In this document: piece by piece, positions 45,543 through 54,798 of the stretch
Layout of the letters: the number at the start of each line of letters is the position of its first letter
Position numbering within the stretch: the stretch's first letter is position 1
Source: Nocardia araoensis NBRC 100135
GTDB lineage: Bacteria > Actinomycetota > Actinomycetes > Mycobacteriales > Mycobacteriaceae
DNA: 64,000 nt
Reading direction: 5' to 3'
Assembly: GCF_000308435.1 (NCBI RefSeq)
Contig: NZ_BAFR01000206.1
Coordinates: 50,807 to 114,806 of the forward strand
The notes under the pieces: model-generated
What the model saw: only the letters and a program-made list of their open reading frames with translations
The model's database searches: none
Told to the model about the DNA's origin: nothing
Position numbers and translations under genes: made by a program

Positions 45543-48440
45543 ATGAACACACGGCCCGCCCCCGAGCCCGACCCGGACGAGAACGCCACGGGAGGGCCCG
45601 GCCGGGCCGACGTGTACGAGGGTGAATCCACCGCGTCGGCCGAGCGGCAGCAGAACCCGAAGGCGGCGAAACCGTCGCGCGGAGACCACGCGTCCCCGCG
45701 CCACCTCGGGACTCGCTCCGCGGCGGCAGGGCGGCGCGCGACGACGGGCGATCCGGAACCGATCGCACCCGAAGAATCTCAGCACACCACGTACACGCCG
45801 ATCGGTCGCGCGCCCACCTCGTTCGGCACGGTCGCCTGGAACCGCGCCGAGCACACGGACCGGCCCGACGGCGCGCAGGCGACACCGAACCCGGCTGCGC
45901 GCGACGCCGGGGAACCGACATCCCTCACCGACGACGCACAGGCCACACCGAACCTGCCCGCCTCCGACATCAGGGAACCGAACTCCCCAACCGACGACGC
46001 GCCGGATCGCACCCGCACGGAGCAGCACGGCACGGCCACGCAGGACAGGGCACCGGACGCGAAACGAGCTGTATCGTCCGCAAACGAACAGGCCGAGGCC
46101 GATTCGGACGCGGCCAGCTTGCAGCTGAACCGACCCGAAACGACGTCGAGCACCGCCGCAGGGACGCGCGATCGCACCGGACGCCAGGAGCCATCGGCAG
46201 CGGACGAGGCCCAGGGCACGGCGGTGCACGAGATGACCATGGCGGCATCGGACGAGACCCGGCGCACGGATTCCGAGCCCGCGTCGGCGCCGCAGCGCAC
46301 CTCCGGTCGCAGCGTGCGCACCGCGCGGACCCGCCCGGCGGTGCGGCGGCTGGGCGCGGGGCTGGTGCCGATCCCGACGGTGACGCCCGCGGATCCCCGC
46401 GACGCCGTGCTCACCGACGCGGTGGTCTCCGAGGGAAAGCGATTCTGCTGGCGCTGCGGCAAACCGGTCGGCCGGGCGACGGCGACCCGGCCCGCGACCA
46501 CCGCGGGCACCTGCGCGACCTGCGACGCGCCCTTCGACTTCCGCCCCACGCTCTATCCGGGCGACATGGTGACGGGGCAATACGAGATCCAAGGCTGCAT
46601 CGCGCACGGCGGACTCGGCTGGATCTATCTGGCGATCGACCGCAATGTCAGCGACCGCTGGGTCGTGCTGAAAGGGCTGCTGCACGCGGGTGACGCCGAA
46701 GCGCAGGCGGTCGCCATGGCCGAACGCCAATTCCTCGCCGAAATGGCGCATCCCAGCATCGTCAAGATCTACAACTTCGTCGAGCACACCGGCCCGGACG
46801 GCATACCCGTCGGCTACATCGTCATGGAGTACGTGGGCGGCCGGTCGCTGCGCGACATCCTCGACTCCTACGAACGCCCCGAACGCATGCCGGTCACCGA
46901 GGCGATCGCCTATCTGCTGGAGATCCTGCCCGCACTGGACTACCTGCACTCGACCGGGCTGACCTACAACGACCTCAAACCCGACAACGTGATGGTCACC
47001 GAGGACCAGGTCAAACTGATCGATCTCGGGGCCGTGGCCACCATCGAAGCGTACGGAAACCTGTACGGCACCCGAGGGTTCCAGGCACCGGAGATCGCGC
47101 GCACCGGCCCGACCATCGCCTCCGACATCTACACCGTCGGGCGCACGCTGGCCGTGCTCACCCTCGATATGCCCTCGGAGCACGGACGCTACCTCGACGG
47201 CATACCCGACCCCGCCGACCAGCCGGTGCTGGCGCGCTACCAGTGCTTCCACCGCCTGCTGCTGTGCGCCACCGACCCGGACCCACAGCGCCGCTTCCCT
47301 TCCGCCCGTGCGATGTCCGCTCAGATGGCGGGTGTGCTGCGGGAGATTCTCGCGCTGGAGACCGACACCGAGCACCCGCAACTGTCCACCGTCTTCACGC
47401 CGCCGCGGGCCAGTTTCGGCACCGAGGAATTGGTCAGCCAGACCGACGCCTACACCGACGGCCGCCCGCGCAGCAGCATGCTGGACGCCCTGGATGTGGT
47501 GGCCGCGTTGCCGATTCCGCTGCTCGATCCGGCCGACCCGGCGGCGCCCCTGCTCTCGGCCGCCGTGCACCCCGACCCCGCCCACGCGCTGGAGGCGCTG
47601 CGACACGTACGTGAGCGAGCCGAGGCCGATCCCGGCAACGCCCCGGCGACGCTCGATCTGGAACTCACCCTCGCCGAGGCGCGGGTGCGGCTCGACCTGC
47701 GCGAGTCCGCCACGGTGCTGGACCTGCTGTCCCGGCTGCCCGAGCGGGAGTGGCGGGTGAGCTGGTATCGGGGCATGGCCGAATTGCTCGACCGGGAATA
47801 CGAGCGCGCCTTCACCAACTTCGACGAGGTCTTCCGCGTGCTCCCCGGCGAGCTCGCTCCCCAGCTCGCGCTCGCCGCCACGGCCGAACTCGTACTCCAA
47901 CACTGGGATTCGCCGGACCCCGAACAATGGCGCGGCTATGCCGAGCAGGCTTACGAGACCGTCTGGCGCACCGACCGCACCGTGGTGAGCGCCGCCTTCG
48001 GGCTGGCCAGACAACTGGCGGCGGACGAGCGCGTGGACCGGGCCGTGCAGGCGCTCGACGCCGTGCCCGCCGCGTCACGGCATTTCACCACCGCGCGGAT
48101 GACGGCCGTGCTGCTCATGCTCACGGCCGCGCCGGTGGCCGATCTCGACGAGGCGACCCTGCACATCTCGGCGTCCCGGGTGCTGAGCCTGCCCGCGGGC
48201 GAGAGTCGCGCGGTGCAGATGCGGGTACTGGTGCTCGGCGCGGCCCTGGCGTGGCTCCAGGCGGGCAACACCCCGAAGCGTCCCGACGCGACACTGTTCG
48301 GCGCGCCGTTCACCGAACGCGAACTGCGGGCGGGCGCCGAGGCGGGCCTGCGCTCGCTGGCTCGCGGAGCGCCCAACCGCAGGCACCGCTACGCGCTCGT
48401 CGACCTGGCCAACTCGATTCGCGCGAAGACCTGGATCTAG
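45543..48440 (+). CDS. pknG: Serine/threonine protein kinase PknG with long N-terminal extension
   Basis: 965 residues against about 750 in M. tuberculosis. The rubredoxin metal site is CWRCG (Cys302, Cys305) and CATCD (Cys324, Cys327). The kinase domain follows (CIAHGGLGWIYLAID, then YNDLKPDNVMV and LIDLGAVATI, the DFG being DLG as in PknG), then C-terminal TPRs. The first 300 residues are disordered and rich in Thr, Arg, Asp and Pro, with a two-fold 22-residue repeat (DGAQATPNPAARD, DDAQATPNLPASD). PknG phosphorylates OdhI/GarA to set glutamate metabolism; Thr-rich N-termini recruit that FHA protein. The stop overlaps the ackA stop within CTAG. Confidence 0.95.
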   Translation: MNTRPAPEPDPDENATGGPGRADVYEGESTASAERQQNPKAAKPSRGDHASPRHLGTRSAAAGRRATTGDPEPIAPEESQHTTYTPIGRAPTSFGTVAWNRAEHTDRPDGAQATPNPAARDAGEPTSLTDDAQATPNLPASDIREPNSPTDDAPDRTRTEQHGTATQDRAPDAKRAVSSANEQAEADSDAASLQLNRPETTSSTAAGTRDRTGRQEPSAADEAQGTAVHEMTMAASDETRRTDSEPASAPQRTSGRSVRTARTRPAVRRLGAGLVPIPTVTPADPRDAVLTDAVVSEGKRFCWRCGKPVGRATATRPATTAGTCATCDAPFDFRPTLYPGDMVTGQYEIQGCIAHGGLGWIYLAIDRNVSDRWVVLKGLLHAGDAEAQAVAMAERQFLAEMAHPSIVKIYNFVEHTGPDGIPVGYIVMEYVGGRSLRDILDSYERPERMPVTEAIAYLLEILPALDYLHSTGLTYNDLKPDNVMVTEDQVKLIDLGAVATIEAYGNLYGTRGFQAPEIARTGPTIASDIYTVGRTLAVLTLDMPSEHGRYLDGIPDPADQPVLARYQCFHRLLLCATDPDPQRRFPSARAMSAQMAGVLREILALETDTEHPQLSTVFTPPRASFGTEELVSQTDAYTDGRPRSSMLDALDVVAALPIPLLDPADPAAPLLSAAVHPDPAHALEALRHVRERAEADPGNAPATLDLELTLAEARVRLDLRESATVLDLLSRLPEREWRVSWYRGMAELLDREYERAFTNFDEVFRVLPGELAPQLALAATAELVLQHWDSPDPEQWRGYAEQAYETVWRTDRTVVSAAFGLARQLAADERVDRAVQALDAVPAASRHFTTARMTAVLLMLTAAPVADLDEATLHISASRVLSLPAGESRAVQMRVLVLGAALAWLQAGNTPKRPDATLFGAPFTERELRAGAEAGLRSLARGAPNRRHRYALVDLANSIRAKTWI

Positions 48441-49642
48441 CCGTCGACCACGTGCCGGGCGGCACGGGCGATGGCCAATTCCTCGTTGGTCGGCACCACG
48501 AGCACCGCGACCGGTGCGCCGGGCGGGGAGATACGCCGCGCGGCACGGTCTTGCGCGGTATTGGCCGCCGGATCGACTTCGATGCCGAACCCGCTGAGAC
48601 CGGCCAGGGCGTCGGCGCGCACTTGCGGGCTGTTCTCGCCGACTCCGGCGGTGAAGGTGATCGCGTCCACCCCGCCGAGTTCGATCAAGTACGCGCCCAG
48701 ATAACGCCGCAGCCGATGGATGTACACGTCGTAGGCCAGCCGCGCGGCCTCGTCCCCGTCCTCGATGAGCCGGCGCAATTCGCGGAAATCGTTCACGCCG
48801 GCCAGACCCTTGATCCCGGAATCCCGGTTCAGCAGAGTGTCGATGGCATCGATGTCGAGGTGCGCCGACCGCGCCAGGTGCGCCATGATGCCGGGATCGA
48901 GATCACCGGACCTGGTGCCCATCACCAGACCCTCCAGCGGCGTGAGCCCCATGCTGGTGTCGATCGGATGCCCGCCGCGGATCGCCGACGCCGACGCGCC
49001 GTTGCCGAGGTGGAAGACGATCTGGTTCAGCTCGGCGGGGTCGCGCCCGAGCAGCTCGGCCACGCGGCCGGACACGTACTCGTGCGAGGTGCCGTGGAAG
49101 CCGTACTTCCGGATGCCGTGCGCGGCAGCCACTTTGGCGTCGATGGCGTAGGTCTTCGCGGCGGCGGGCAAGCCGTGGAAGAACGCCGTGTCGAACACCG
49201 CGACCTGCGGCACCCCGGGCAACAGCGCCCGCGCGCTCTCGATCCCGGCGACGTTGGCCGGATTGTGCAGCGGCGCCAGCGCGGCGAGCTCGGTGATCGC
49301 GGCCACCACGTCGTCGTCGATCAGGGTGGGCCGGTAGAACACCTCGCCGCCGTGCACCACCCGGTGCCCGACCGCCCGCACGCCTTCGCGTACCAGGTCG
49401 TGGCCCGTCGCGGCGAACGTGTCGAAGATCAGTCGCAGCCCGGCGGCGTGGTCGGCGATCCGCTCGCGGCGCTCGGTGGCCGAGCCGTCGGCGCGATGCT
49501 CGATCCCGCCTTCGTCCTCACCGATCCGCTCGACCATGCCCGAGGCCGCGACCACGCCCGAATCCGGGTCCACCAGCTGGTATTTGATGGACGAGGAGCC
49601 GGAGTTGATCACCAGCACCATGCCCTCGGCCGTCTTGCTCAT
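48437..49642 (-). CDS. ackA: Acetate kinase AckA
   Basis: 401 residues. Acetate kinase makes ATP and acetate from acetyl phosphate and ADP. Landmarks: VLVINSGSSSIKYQLVD, GHRVVHGG, YGFHGTSHEYVSGR and FTAGVGENSPQVR. I chose ATG 49642 because AGGAGG lies 4 nt upstream; the open frame also offers GTG 49672. It is downstream of pta (102 nt) on the same strand and convergent with pknG. Confidence 0.96.
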   Translation of the reverse strand: MSKTAEGMVLVINSGSSSIKYQLVDPDSGVVAASGMVERIGEDEGGIEHRADGSATERRERIADHAAGLRLIFDTFAATGHDLVREGVRAVGHRVVHGGEVFYRPTLIDDDVVAAITELAALAPLHNPANVAGIESARALLPGVPQVAVFDTAFFHGLPAAAKTYAIDAKVAAAHGIRKYGFHGTSHEYVSGRVAELLGRDPAELNQIVFHLGNGASASAIRGGHPIDTSMGLTPLEGLVMGTRSGDLDPGIMAHLARSAHLDIDAIDTLLNRDSGIKGLAGVNDFRELRRLIEDGDEAARLAYDVYIHRLRRYLGAYLIELGGVDAITFTAGVGENSPQVRADALAGLSGFGIEVDPAANTAQDRAARRISPPGAPVAVLVVPTNEELAIARAARHVVDG

Positions 49643-49744
49643 CCCGCCTCCTGTGTCCCGTGGGACCGTCACACTCGCTCGGCAACCACGATCACGACGC
49701 GCTTGTTCCGCGACGCGCCCGCGTCGCGGCGGCGACCGGGCGCA

Positions 49745-51817
49745 TCAGTTGTCCTGCGCCTGGATGGCGGTGATCGCCACCGTGTTGACGATGTCGGCCA
49801 CCAGCGCGCCGCGGGACAGGTCGTTGACCGGCTTGCGCAGACCTTGCAGCACCGGCCCGATCGCGATCGCGCCCGCGCTGCGCTGCACCGCCTTGTAGGT
49901 GTTGTTGCCGGTATTGAGGTCGGGAAACACGAACACCGTCGCGCGCCCGGCCACTTCCGAATCGGGCAGCTTGGCGTCGGCGACGGTCGGTTCGATCGCG
50001 GCGTCGTATTGGATCGGCCCCTCCACCGGCAGCTTCGGTGCGCGCTCCCGCGCCAGCTTGGTCGCGACGCGCACCTTGTCCACATCCGCCCCGCTACCCG
50101 ATTCGCCGGTGGAATACGACAGCATCGCGACACGTGGCTCGATGCCGAAGCGTTCGGCGGTCGCCGCGGACGAGATCGCGATATCGGCCAGCTGCTGAGC
50201 CGTCGGATCCGGCACGACCGCGCAGTCGCCGTACGCGAGCACCCGATCGGCCAGGCACATCAGGAACACGCTGGAGACGGTGGAGACGCCCTCCACCGTC
50301 TTGATGATCTCCAGCGACGGGCGGATGGTGTGCGCCGTGGTGTGCGCCGCGCCGGAGACCATGCCGTCGGCGATCCCCTTGTACACCATCATGGTGCCGA
50401 AATAGGAGATGTCGGCGACGGTTTCGCGGGCCCGATCCAGCGTCATGCCCTTGTGTTTGCGCAGTTCGGCGTATTCGGCGGCGAACTCGTCCAGGTAGCC
50501 GGAGCTGCGTGGGTCGAGCACCTGCGCGGCGGAGATGTCCACCCCGAGTTCGGCGGCACGGGCGCGCACCGACGTCTCGTCGCCGAGGATGACGAGATCG
50601 GCGATCTTGCGCTGTAGCACCCGTCCCGCCGCGCGCAGGATACGGTCGTCGTCGCCTTCCGGCAGCACGATGCGCTTGCGATCGGCGCGCGCGCGTTCGA
50701 TGAGCTGGTATTCGAACATCTGGGGCGTGACCACCGGACTATGCGGAACATCGATGCGCCGCAACAGTTCCACGGCGTCCACGTGTTCCTCCATCAGCGC
50801 CAGAGCGGTGTTCACCTTCCGCGGGTTGCCCGCGGACATGCGACCGCGGGTGCGGTAGGCGGCGCCCGCGGTGTCGTAGGTGCCGAGCTCGGTGGTGAGG
50901 ATCGGCAGCTTGGGCTTCAGGCCGGTCATGAGCCGCGCCACCGCGGGATGCGGCAGCAGGCCGCCGTTCATGATGATCCCCGACAGCGACGGAAAGCCTT
51001 CCGCCTCGTGCGCGTTCACGACACTGAGCAGCACGTCGGACCGATCGCCCGGCGCGATCACCACCACGCCCTCGGACAGCCGTTCCAGGATGTGCTCCGC
51101 CGTCATACCGCCGACCATGACCTTCAGCGCCTCGCGGTGCAGCAATTCCGGATCGCCGCTGTACATCTCGCCGTCGATGGCGGCGCACAGCTCGGCCATG
51201 GTGGGGGCGATCAGCAGCGGCACCTCGGGCAACGTCCAGGAGGGGACGTCGAAGCCGCGCAGCGCCGCGACGACCTCGTCCAGGCGCTCCGGGTCGCAGC
51301 GGTTGGCGATGATCGCGACCAACTGCGCGTGCTCGTGGGCCAGCTCGGCCGCGCACAGTTCGGCCAGCTGCTTCACCTCGTCCGGTGTGCGCCCCGCACC
51401 GCGCACCACCAGTAACACGGGTGCGCCCAGATTGACCGCGATCCTGGCGTTGAAGCGCAGTTCGCTGGGGCTGGCCACGTCGGTGTAGTCGCTGCCGACC
51501 ACGACCACCGCGTCGCACAGCTTGGCGACCTCGTGGAAGCGCAGGACGATCTCGCTGATCGCCGCGTCCGGGTCGGCGTGCACCTGCTCGTAGGTGGTGC
51601 CGATCGCCTGCGCGTAGTCGATGTCCGCCGTGCTGTGCTCGAGCAGCAGTTCGAGGATGTAGTCGGGCTCGGTGGTCGAGCGGGTGATCGGCCGGAACAC
51701 CCCGACCCGCGCGGTGGTCGCGCACAGCGTCTGCAGTACCCCGAGGGCCACCGTCGACTTGCCGGTGTCGCCTTCGGGCGAGGCGATGTACACGGCGGAT
51801 GGAGCGTTGTCGGCCAT
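49745..51817 (-). CDS. pta: Phosphate acetyltransferase Pta (long form)
   Basis: 690 residues, the three-domain form. N-terminal P-loop-like domain (YIASPEGDTGKSTVALGVLQ), middle DRTGG-type domain, and C-terminal catalytic PTA domain from about 370 (RKRIVLPEGDDDRILRAAG, FGTMMVYKGIADGMVSGAAH, FVFPDLNTGNNTYKAVQRSA). It interconverts acetyl-CoA and acetyl phosphate. Length equals the M. tuberculosis protein. ATG 51817 starts the P-loop domain directly. Confidence 0.95.
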   Translation of the reverse strand: MADNAPSAVYIASPEGDTGKSTVALGVLQTLCATTARVGVFRPITRSTTEPDYILELLLEHSTADIDYAQAIGTTYEQVHADPDAAISEIVLRFHEVAKLCDAVVVVGSDYTDVASPSELRFNARIAVNLGAPVLLVVRGAGRTPDEVKQLAELCAAELAHEHAQLVAIIANRCDPERLDEVVAALRGFDVPSWTLPEVPLLIAPTMAELCAAIDGEMYSGDPELLHREALKVMVGGMTAEHILERLSEGVVVIAPGDRSDVLLSVVNAHEAEGFPSLSGIIMNGGLLPHPAVARLMTGLKPKLPILTTELGTYDTAGAAYRTRGRMSAGNPRKVNTALALMEEHVDAVELLRRIDVPHSPVVTPQMFEYQLIERARADRKRIVLPEGDDDRILRAAGRVLQRKIADLVILGDETSVRARAAELGVDISAAQVLDPRSSGYLDEFAAEYAELRKHKGMTLDRARETVADISYFGTMMVYKGIADGMVSGAAHTTAHTIRPSLEIIKTVEGVSTVSSVFLMCLADRVLAYGDCAVVPDPTAQQLADIAISSAATAERFGIEPRVAMLSYSTGESGSGADVDKVRVATKLARERAPKLPVEGPIQYDAAIEPTVADAKLPDSEVAGRATVFVFPDLNTGNNTYKAVQRSAGAIAIGPVLQGLRKPVNDLSRGALVADIVNTVAITAIQAQDN

Positions 51818-52183
51818 GTCCGAGAGCTTAGTGAACCAGCGGCAACCGGATCCCGCCGCGCGACGATCGTCACCCGAGGCGGATCCGACGCACTGCTCCT
51901 CGCCGCTGAGCGGGCGCATGTCCCTCGCGATTCACGGTGAGTCACCGAAGTCCCATGTTGCGCGGCAGTCCCGTAACCCACACCGGCCGCTCGACCCGCC
52001 GCAATCGCGCGCCACTGCCGTCCATGCCCCATGGCGGTGGCGGCGGCGGCGTTCATGCGATCGCAGACGTCAACACCCCGGCTGTAGCGGGCACCACCGC
52101 CGTGGCATCGGCGAGGTCGGCGGGCTGACGCATTCGGTCGCGAAGCCCCCGTGCCTCGTTCACAGCGCCGCTATAGTCCGGGC
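51818..52183. other. Divergent intergenic region, pta / nitroreductase
   Basis: 366 bp with no supported gene. It contains a 13-bp palindrome CGGTGAGTCACCG (51935-51947) and, at its right end, the -10 box of the nitroreductase-like gene. I could not find a clear promoter for pta. Confidence 0.4.
52172..52177 (+). promoter_or_regulatory. -10 box of a leaderless promoter
   Basis: TATAGT lies 6 nt before ATG 52184, so transcription would start at or next to the A of ATG. No ribosome binding site is present, in keeping with a leaderless mRNA. Confidence 0.6.
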
Positions 52184-52690
52184 ATGGCTGAGCAATTTCC
52201 GGACCGGCAGTGGGGTTCGCGGACCAATCTATTCGCCCGAGCGGCAAGCAGATTCGCTGCCACCAAGCCCGGCTCCCGACTCGTGCGGGCCCTCACCCCA
52301 CTGGATCGGGCGGTCCTGGAGCGCACCCACGCCAAGTACACCGTGCTCGGCCCGATCGGCGCGCCGGTCATCCTGCTCACCACCGTCGGACGCAAGTCCG
52401 GCCGACCGCGCACCCAGCCGCTGCTGTACGTGCACGACGGCGACACGCTCTACGTGATCGGCAGCAACTTCGGCCAGGCGCACCACCCCGCCTGGACCGC
52501 GAACCTCCTGGCGAACCCCACCGCGACGGTGGCGATCGCAGGCGAGCGTATCCAGGTAACCGCCACCCCCGTAGCGGACCCCGACAAAGACGCCATCTTC
52601 CAACGCTTCGTCGACATCACCGGCGCCTACGCCGCCTACCGCTCCCGCACCACCCGCGACCTCCGCATCTTCGCCCTCCGCCGGGCATGA
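52184..52690 (+). CDS. F420-dependent nitroreductase-like protein (DUF385/Ddn family)
   Basis: 168 residues. Family landmarks: VILLTTVGRKSGRPRTQPLL at about 62-81, VIGSNFGQAHHPAWTANLLA and PTATVAIAGERIQV. It should bind reduced F420, made by the product of the neighbouring fgd1 gene, and reduce an unknown oxidised substrate. The first 45 residues carry basic and hydrophobic stretches (TKPGSRLVRALTPLDRAV). The mRNA is probably leaderless. The gene is convergent with fgd1 and a hairpin element lies between the two stops. Confidence 0.85.
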   Translation: MAEQFPDRQWGSRTNLFARAASRFAATKPGSRLVRALTPLDRAVLERTHAKYTVLGPIGAPVILLTTVGRKSGRPRTQPLLYVHDGDTLYVIGSNFGQAHHPAWTANLLANPTATVAIAGERIQVTATPVADPDKDAIFQRFVDITGAYAAYRSRTTRDLRIFALRRA

Positions 52691-52693
52691 CTC

Positions 52694-52752
52694 GCGAGCG
52701 GCACACCACTGCGGCATCGGCCGAGAAGACCTCTCCGTGGTGTGCCGCTCGC
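52694..52752 (+). repeat. Hairpin element, copy B
   Basis: A perfect 16-bp stem, GCGAGCGGCACACCAC (52694-52709) with GTGGTGTGCCGCTCGC (52737-52752), encloses 27 nt with the same start (tgcggca) and the same GAGAAGAC...TCTCC inner hairpin as copy A at 38208. It begins 3 nt after the nitroreductase stop and ends 5 nt before the fgd1 stop, a natural place for a bidirectional terminator. Confidence 0.78.
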
Positions 52753-52757
52753 GGATG

Positions 52758-53768
52758 TCAGGCCAGCGCGCGGAGGCGGGGGGCCAGGTCGCGTTGGAAG
52801 AGGTCGAGGAAGCGGCGCTGGTCGTGGCCGGGGGCGTGGAAGACCAGGTGGTTGAGGCCCGCGTCGAGGTAGGGCTTGATCTGCTCCACCGCCTGGTCGG
52901 GGTCGTCGGCGACGATCCAGCGCTTGGCGATCTGTTCGATGGGCAGCGCGTCGGCAGCGGCCTCCATCTCGATCGGGTCGGTGATGCTGTGCTTCTGCTC
53001 CGCGGTGAGCGACAGCGGAGCCCAGAACCGGGTGTTCTCCCTGGCCAGCTCCGGGTCGGTGTCGTAGGAGAGCTTGATCTCGATCATCCGGTCGATGTCG
53101 TCGACGCTGCGCCCGGCCTTCGCCGCGCCCTCGGCGACCGCGGGCATCAATTTCTCGGTGTAGAGGTCCATACCCTTGCCCGAGGTACAGATGAAGCCGT
53201 CGCCCGCGCGTCCGGCATACCGCGCGACCAGCGGTCCGCCCGCTGCGACGTAGATCGGGACGCCGCCCTTGGGCACGTCGTAGATGGAGGCGCCGACGGT
53301 CTTGTAGTACTCGCCGTCGAAGTCGACGCGGTCACCGGTCCACAGGGCGCGCATCAGGTCGACCGCCTCGCGCAGGCGCGCGAAACGCTCCTTGAATTCG
53401 GGCCATTCGCCGGTGTACCCGGTGGCGATCTCGTTGAGCGCCTCACCGGTGCCGACGCCGAGCATGACGCGATCCGGGTACAGGCAACTCATGGTGGCGA
53501 ACGCCTGCGCTATCACCGCGGGGTTGTAGCGGAACGTCGGAGTGAGCACCGACGTGCCGAGCTGGATGCGCTGGGTGCGCTCGCCGACCGCGGCCAGCCA
53601 GGCCAGCGAGAAGGGCGCGTGTCCGCCCTTGTGCCGCCAGGGCTGGAAATGGTCGCTCACGGTGGCGCTGTCCATGCCGTGTTGCTCGGCCAGCACCGCG
53701 ATCTCGACGAGTTCACGGGGACCGAACTGCTCCGCCGACGCTTTGTATCCGAGCTTGAGTCCGCTCAT
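52758..53768 (-). CDS. fgd1: F420-dependent glucose-6-phosphate dehydrogenase Fgd1
   Basis: 336 residues, exactly the mycobacterial length. A luciferase-like TIM barrel: LKLGYKASAEQFGPRELVEI, SDHFQPWRHKGGHAPFSLAW (His40 and Trp44-type residues), GVGTGEALNEIATGYTGEWP, and GDGFICTSGKG. It oxidises glucose-6-phosphate and reduces F420, supplying F420H2. ATG 53768 has GAGGAG upstream. It sits next to pta-ackA as in M. tuberculosis (Rv0407-Rv0409). Confidence 0.96.
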   Translation of the reverse strand: MSGLKLGYKASAEQFGPRELVEIAVLAEQHGMDSATVSDHFQPWRHKGGHAPFSLAWLAAVGERTQRIQLGTSVLTPTFRYNPAVIAQAFATMSCLYPDRVMLGVGTGEALNEIATGYTGEWPEFKERFARLREAVDLMRALWTGDRVDFDGEYYKTVGASIYDVPKGGVPIYVAAGGPLVARYAGRAGDGFICTSGKGMDLYTEKLMPAVAEGAAKAGRSVDDIDRMIEIKLSYDTDPELARENTRFWAPLSLTAEQKHSITDPIEMEAAADALPIEQIAKRWIVADDPDQAVEQIKPYLDAGLNHLVFHAPGHDQRRFLDLFQRDLAPRLRALA

Positions 53769-53934
53769 CTGCCACGCTCCTCGCGTTTCGTTTCGCCGCC
53801 ATCGCGATCCGTCATCGACAGTAGTCAACACTGCCGCCCTCCGCGCCGGCGGCCTGACGCGGATGATCTTCACGGCGGAGAACGTCCCGCCGGGGGCGAA
53901 ATGTTTCCGCGGTGGCCGTTGCGGGGTGATAACG

Positions 53935-53940
53935 CATAAT
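53935..53940 (+). promoter_or_regulatory. -10 box of a leaderless promoter
   Basis: CATAAT lies 6 nt before the GTG start of the HAD gene (53947), predicting a leaderless transcript. No ribosome binding site is seen. Confidence 0.5.
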
Positions 53941-53946
53941 GGCCGC

Positions 53947-54747
53947 GTGACCGCAGACGACGAGCCGATCCTGTCCTACCTGACCGATATGGACGGCGTG
54001 CTGGTGCACGAGGACCACCTCATCCCGGGCGCCGACAAGTTCCTCGCCGAACTGCGCGCCAACGACACGCCCTTCCTGGTCCTGACGAACAATTCGATCC
54101 GCACGCCGCGCGATCTGCAGGCGCGGCTGCGGCACACCGGGCTCGACATCCCGGAAGAGGCGATCTGGACCTCCGCGCTGGCCACCGCTACTTTCCTGAA
54201 CGAACAGCGTCCCAACGGCACCGCGTACGTGGTGGGCGAATCCGGCCTCACCACCGCATTGCACGAGATCGGCTATGTGCTGACCGACAGCGACCCGGAC
54301 TACGTCGTCCTCGGCGAGACCCGCACGTACTCCTTCGAGGCGATCACCACCGCGATCCGGCTGGTCGAGCGAGGCGCTCGCTTCATCGCGACCAACCCGG
54401 ACCCGACCGGTCCGTCCCGCGAGGGCTCGCTGCCCGCCACCGGCTCGGTGGCCGCGCTGATCACCCGCGCCACCGGACGCGACCCGTACTACGTCGGCAA
54501 GCCGAACCCGCTGATGATGCGCTCCGCGCTGCGTCGCATCGGCGCCCATTCCCAGTCGACGGTGATGATCGGCGACCGGATGGACACCGACGTCATCTCC
54601 GGCCTGGAAGCAGGCATGCGCACCATCCTGGTCACCTCGGGCATCTCCACCCGCGCGTCCTTCGAGGCCTACCCCTACCGCCCCACGATGGTGGTGGACT
54701 CCGTCGCCGATCTGATCGGGAAGACCGGAGCCCCGTTCACGGACTGA
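53947..54747 (+). CDS. HAD family hydrolase, NagD-like
   Basis: 266 residues. Motif I is LTDMDGVLVHED (nucleophile Asp and the +2 Asp), motif II FLVLTNNS, then GKPNPLMM (Lys) and GDRMDTDVISGLEAG (metal Asp). The C2-cap arrangement is that of NagD-type phosphatases acting on nucleotide or sugar phosphates; the substrate is not predictable. The GTG start fits a leaderless mRNA. Confidence 0.88.
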   Translation: MTADDEPILSYLTDMDGVLVHEDHLIPGADKFLAELRANDTPFLVLTNNSIRTPRDLQARLRHTGLDIPEEAIWTSALATATFLNEQRPNGTAYVVGESGLTTALHEIGYVLTDSDPDYVVLGETRTYSFEAITTAIRLVERGARFIATNPDPTGPSREGSLPATGSVAALITRATGRDPYYVGKPNPLMMRSALRRIGAHSQSTVMIGDRMDTDVISGLEAGMRTILVTSGISTRASFEAYPYRPTMVVDSVADLIGKTGAPFTD

Positions 54748-54798
54748 TCGATCTGCCCGGGAGCGGGCGAACGCCTGCGCCCGAACGCGCTTCCGGTC

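Noticed and set aside
45519..48014. An 831-codon open frame antisense to pknG
   Set aside because: It is a shadow of high-GC codon use: Arg/Gly/Val-rich, no domain, and pknG on the other strand is certain.
47750..50617. A 955-codon plus-strand frame across pknG, ackA and pta
   Set aside because: It crosses three well-identified genes, has no recognisable domain and biased composition.
51935..51947. Palindrome CGGTGAGTCACCG as a pta operator
   Set aside because: It is short, has no second copy, and no regulator gene is adjacent; left as part of the intergenic description.
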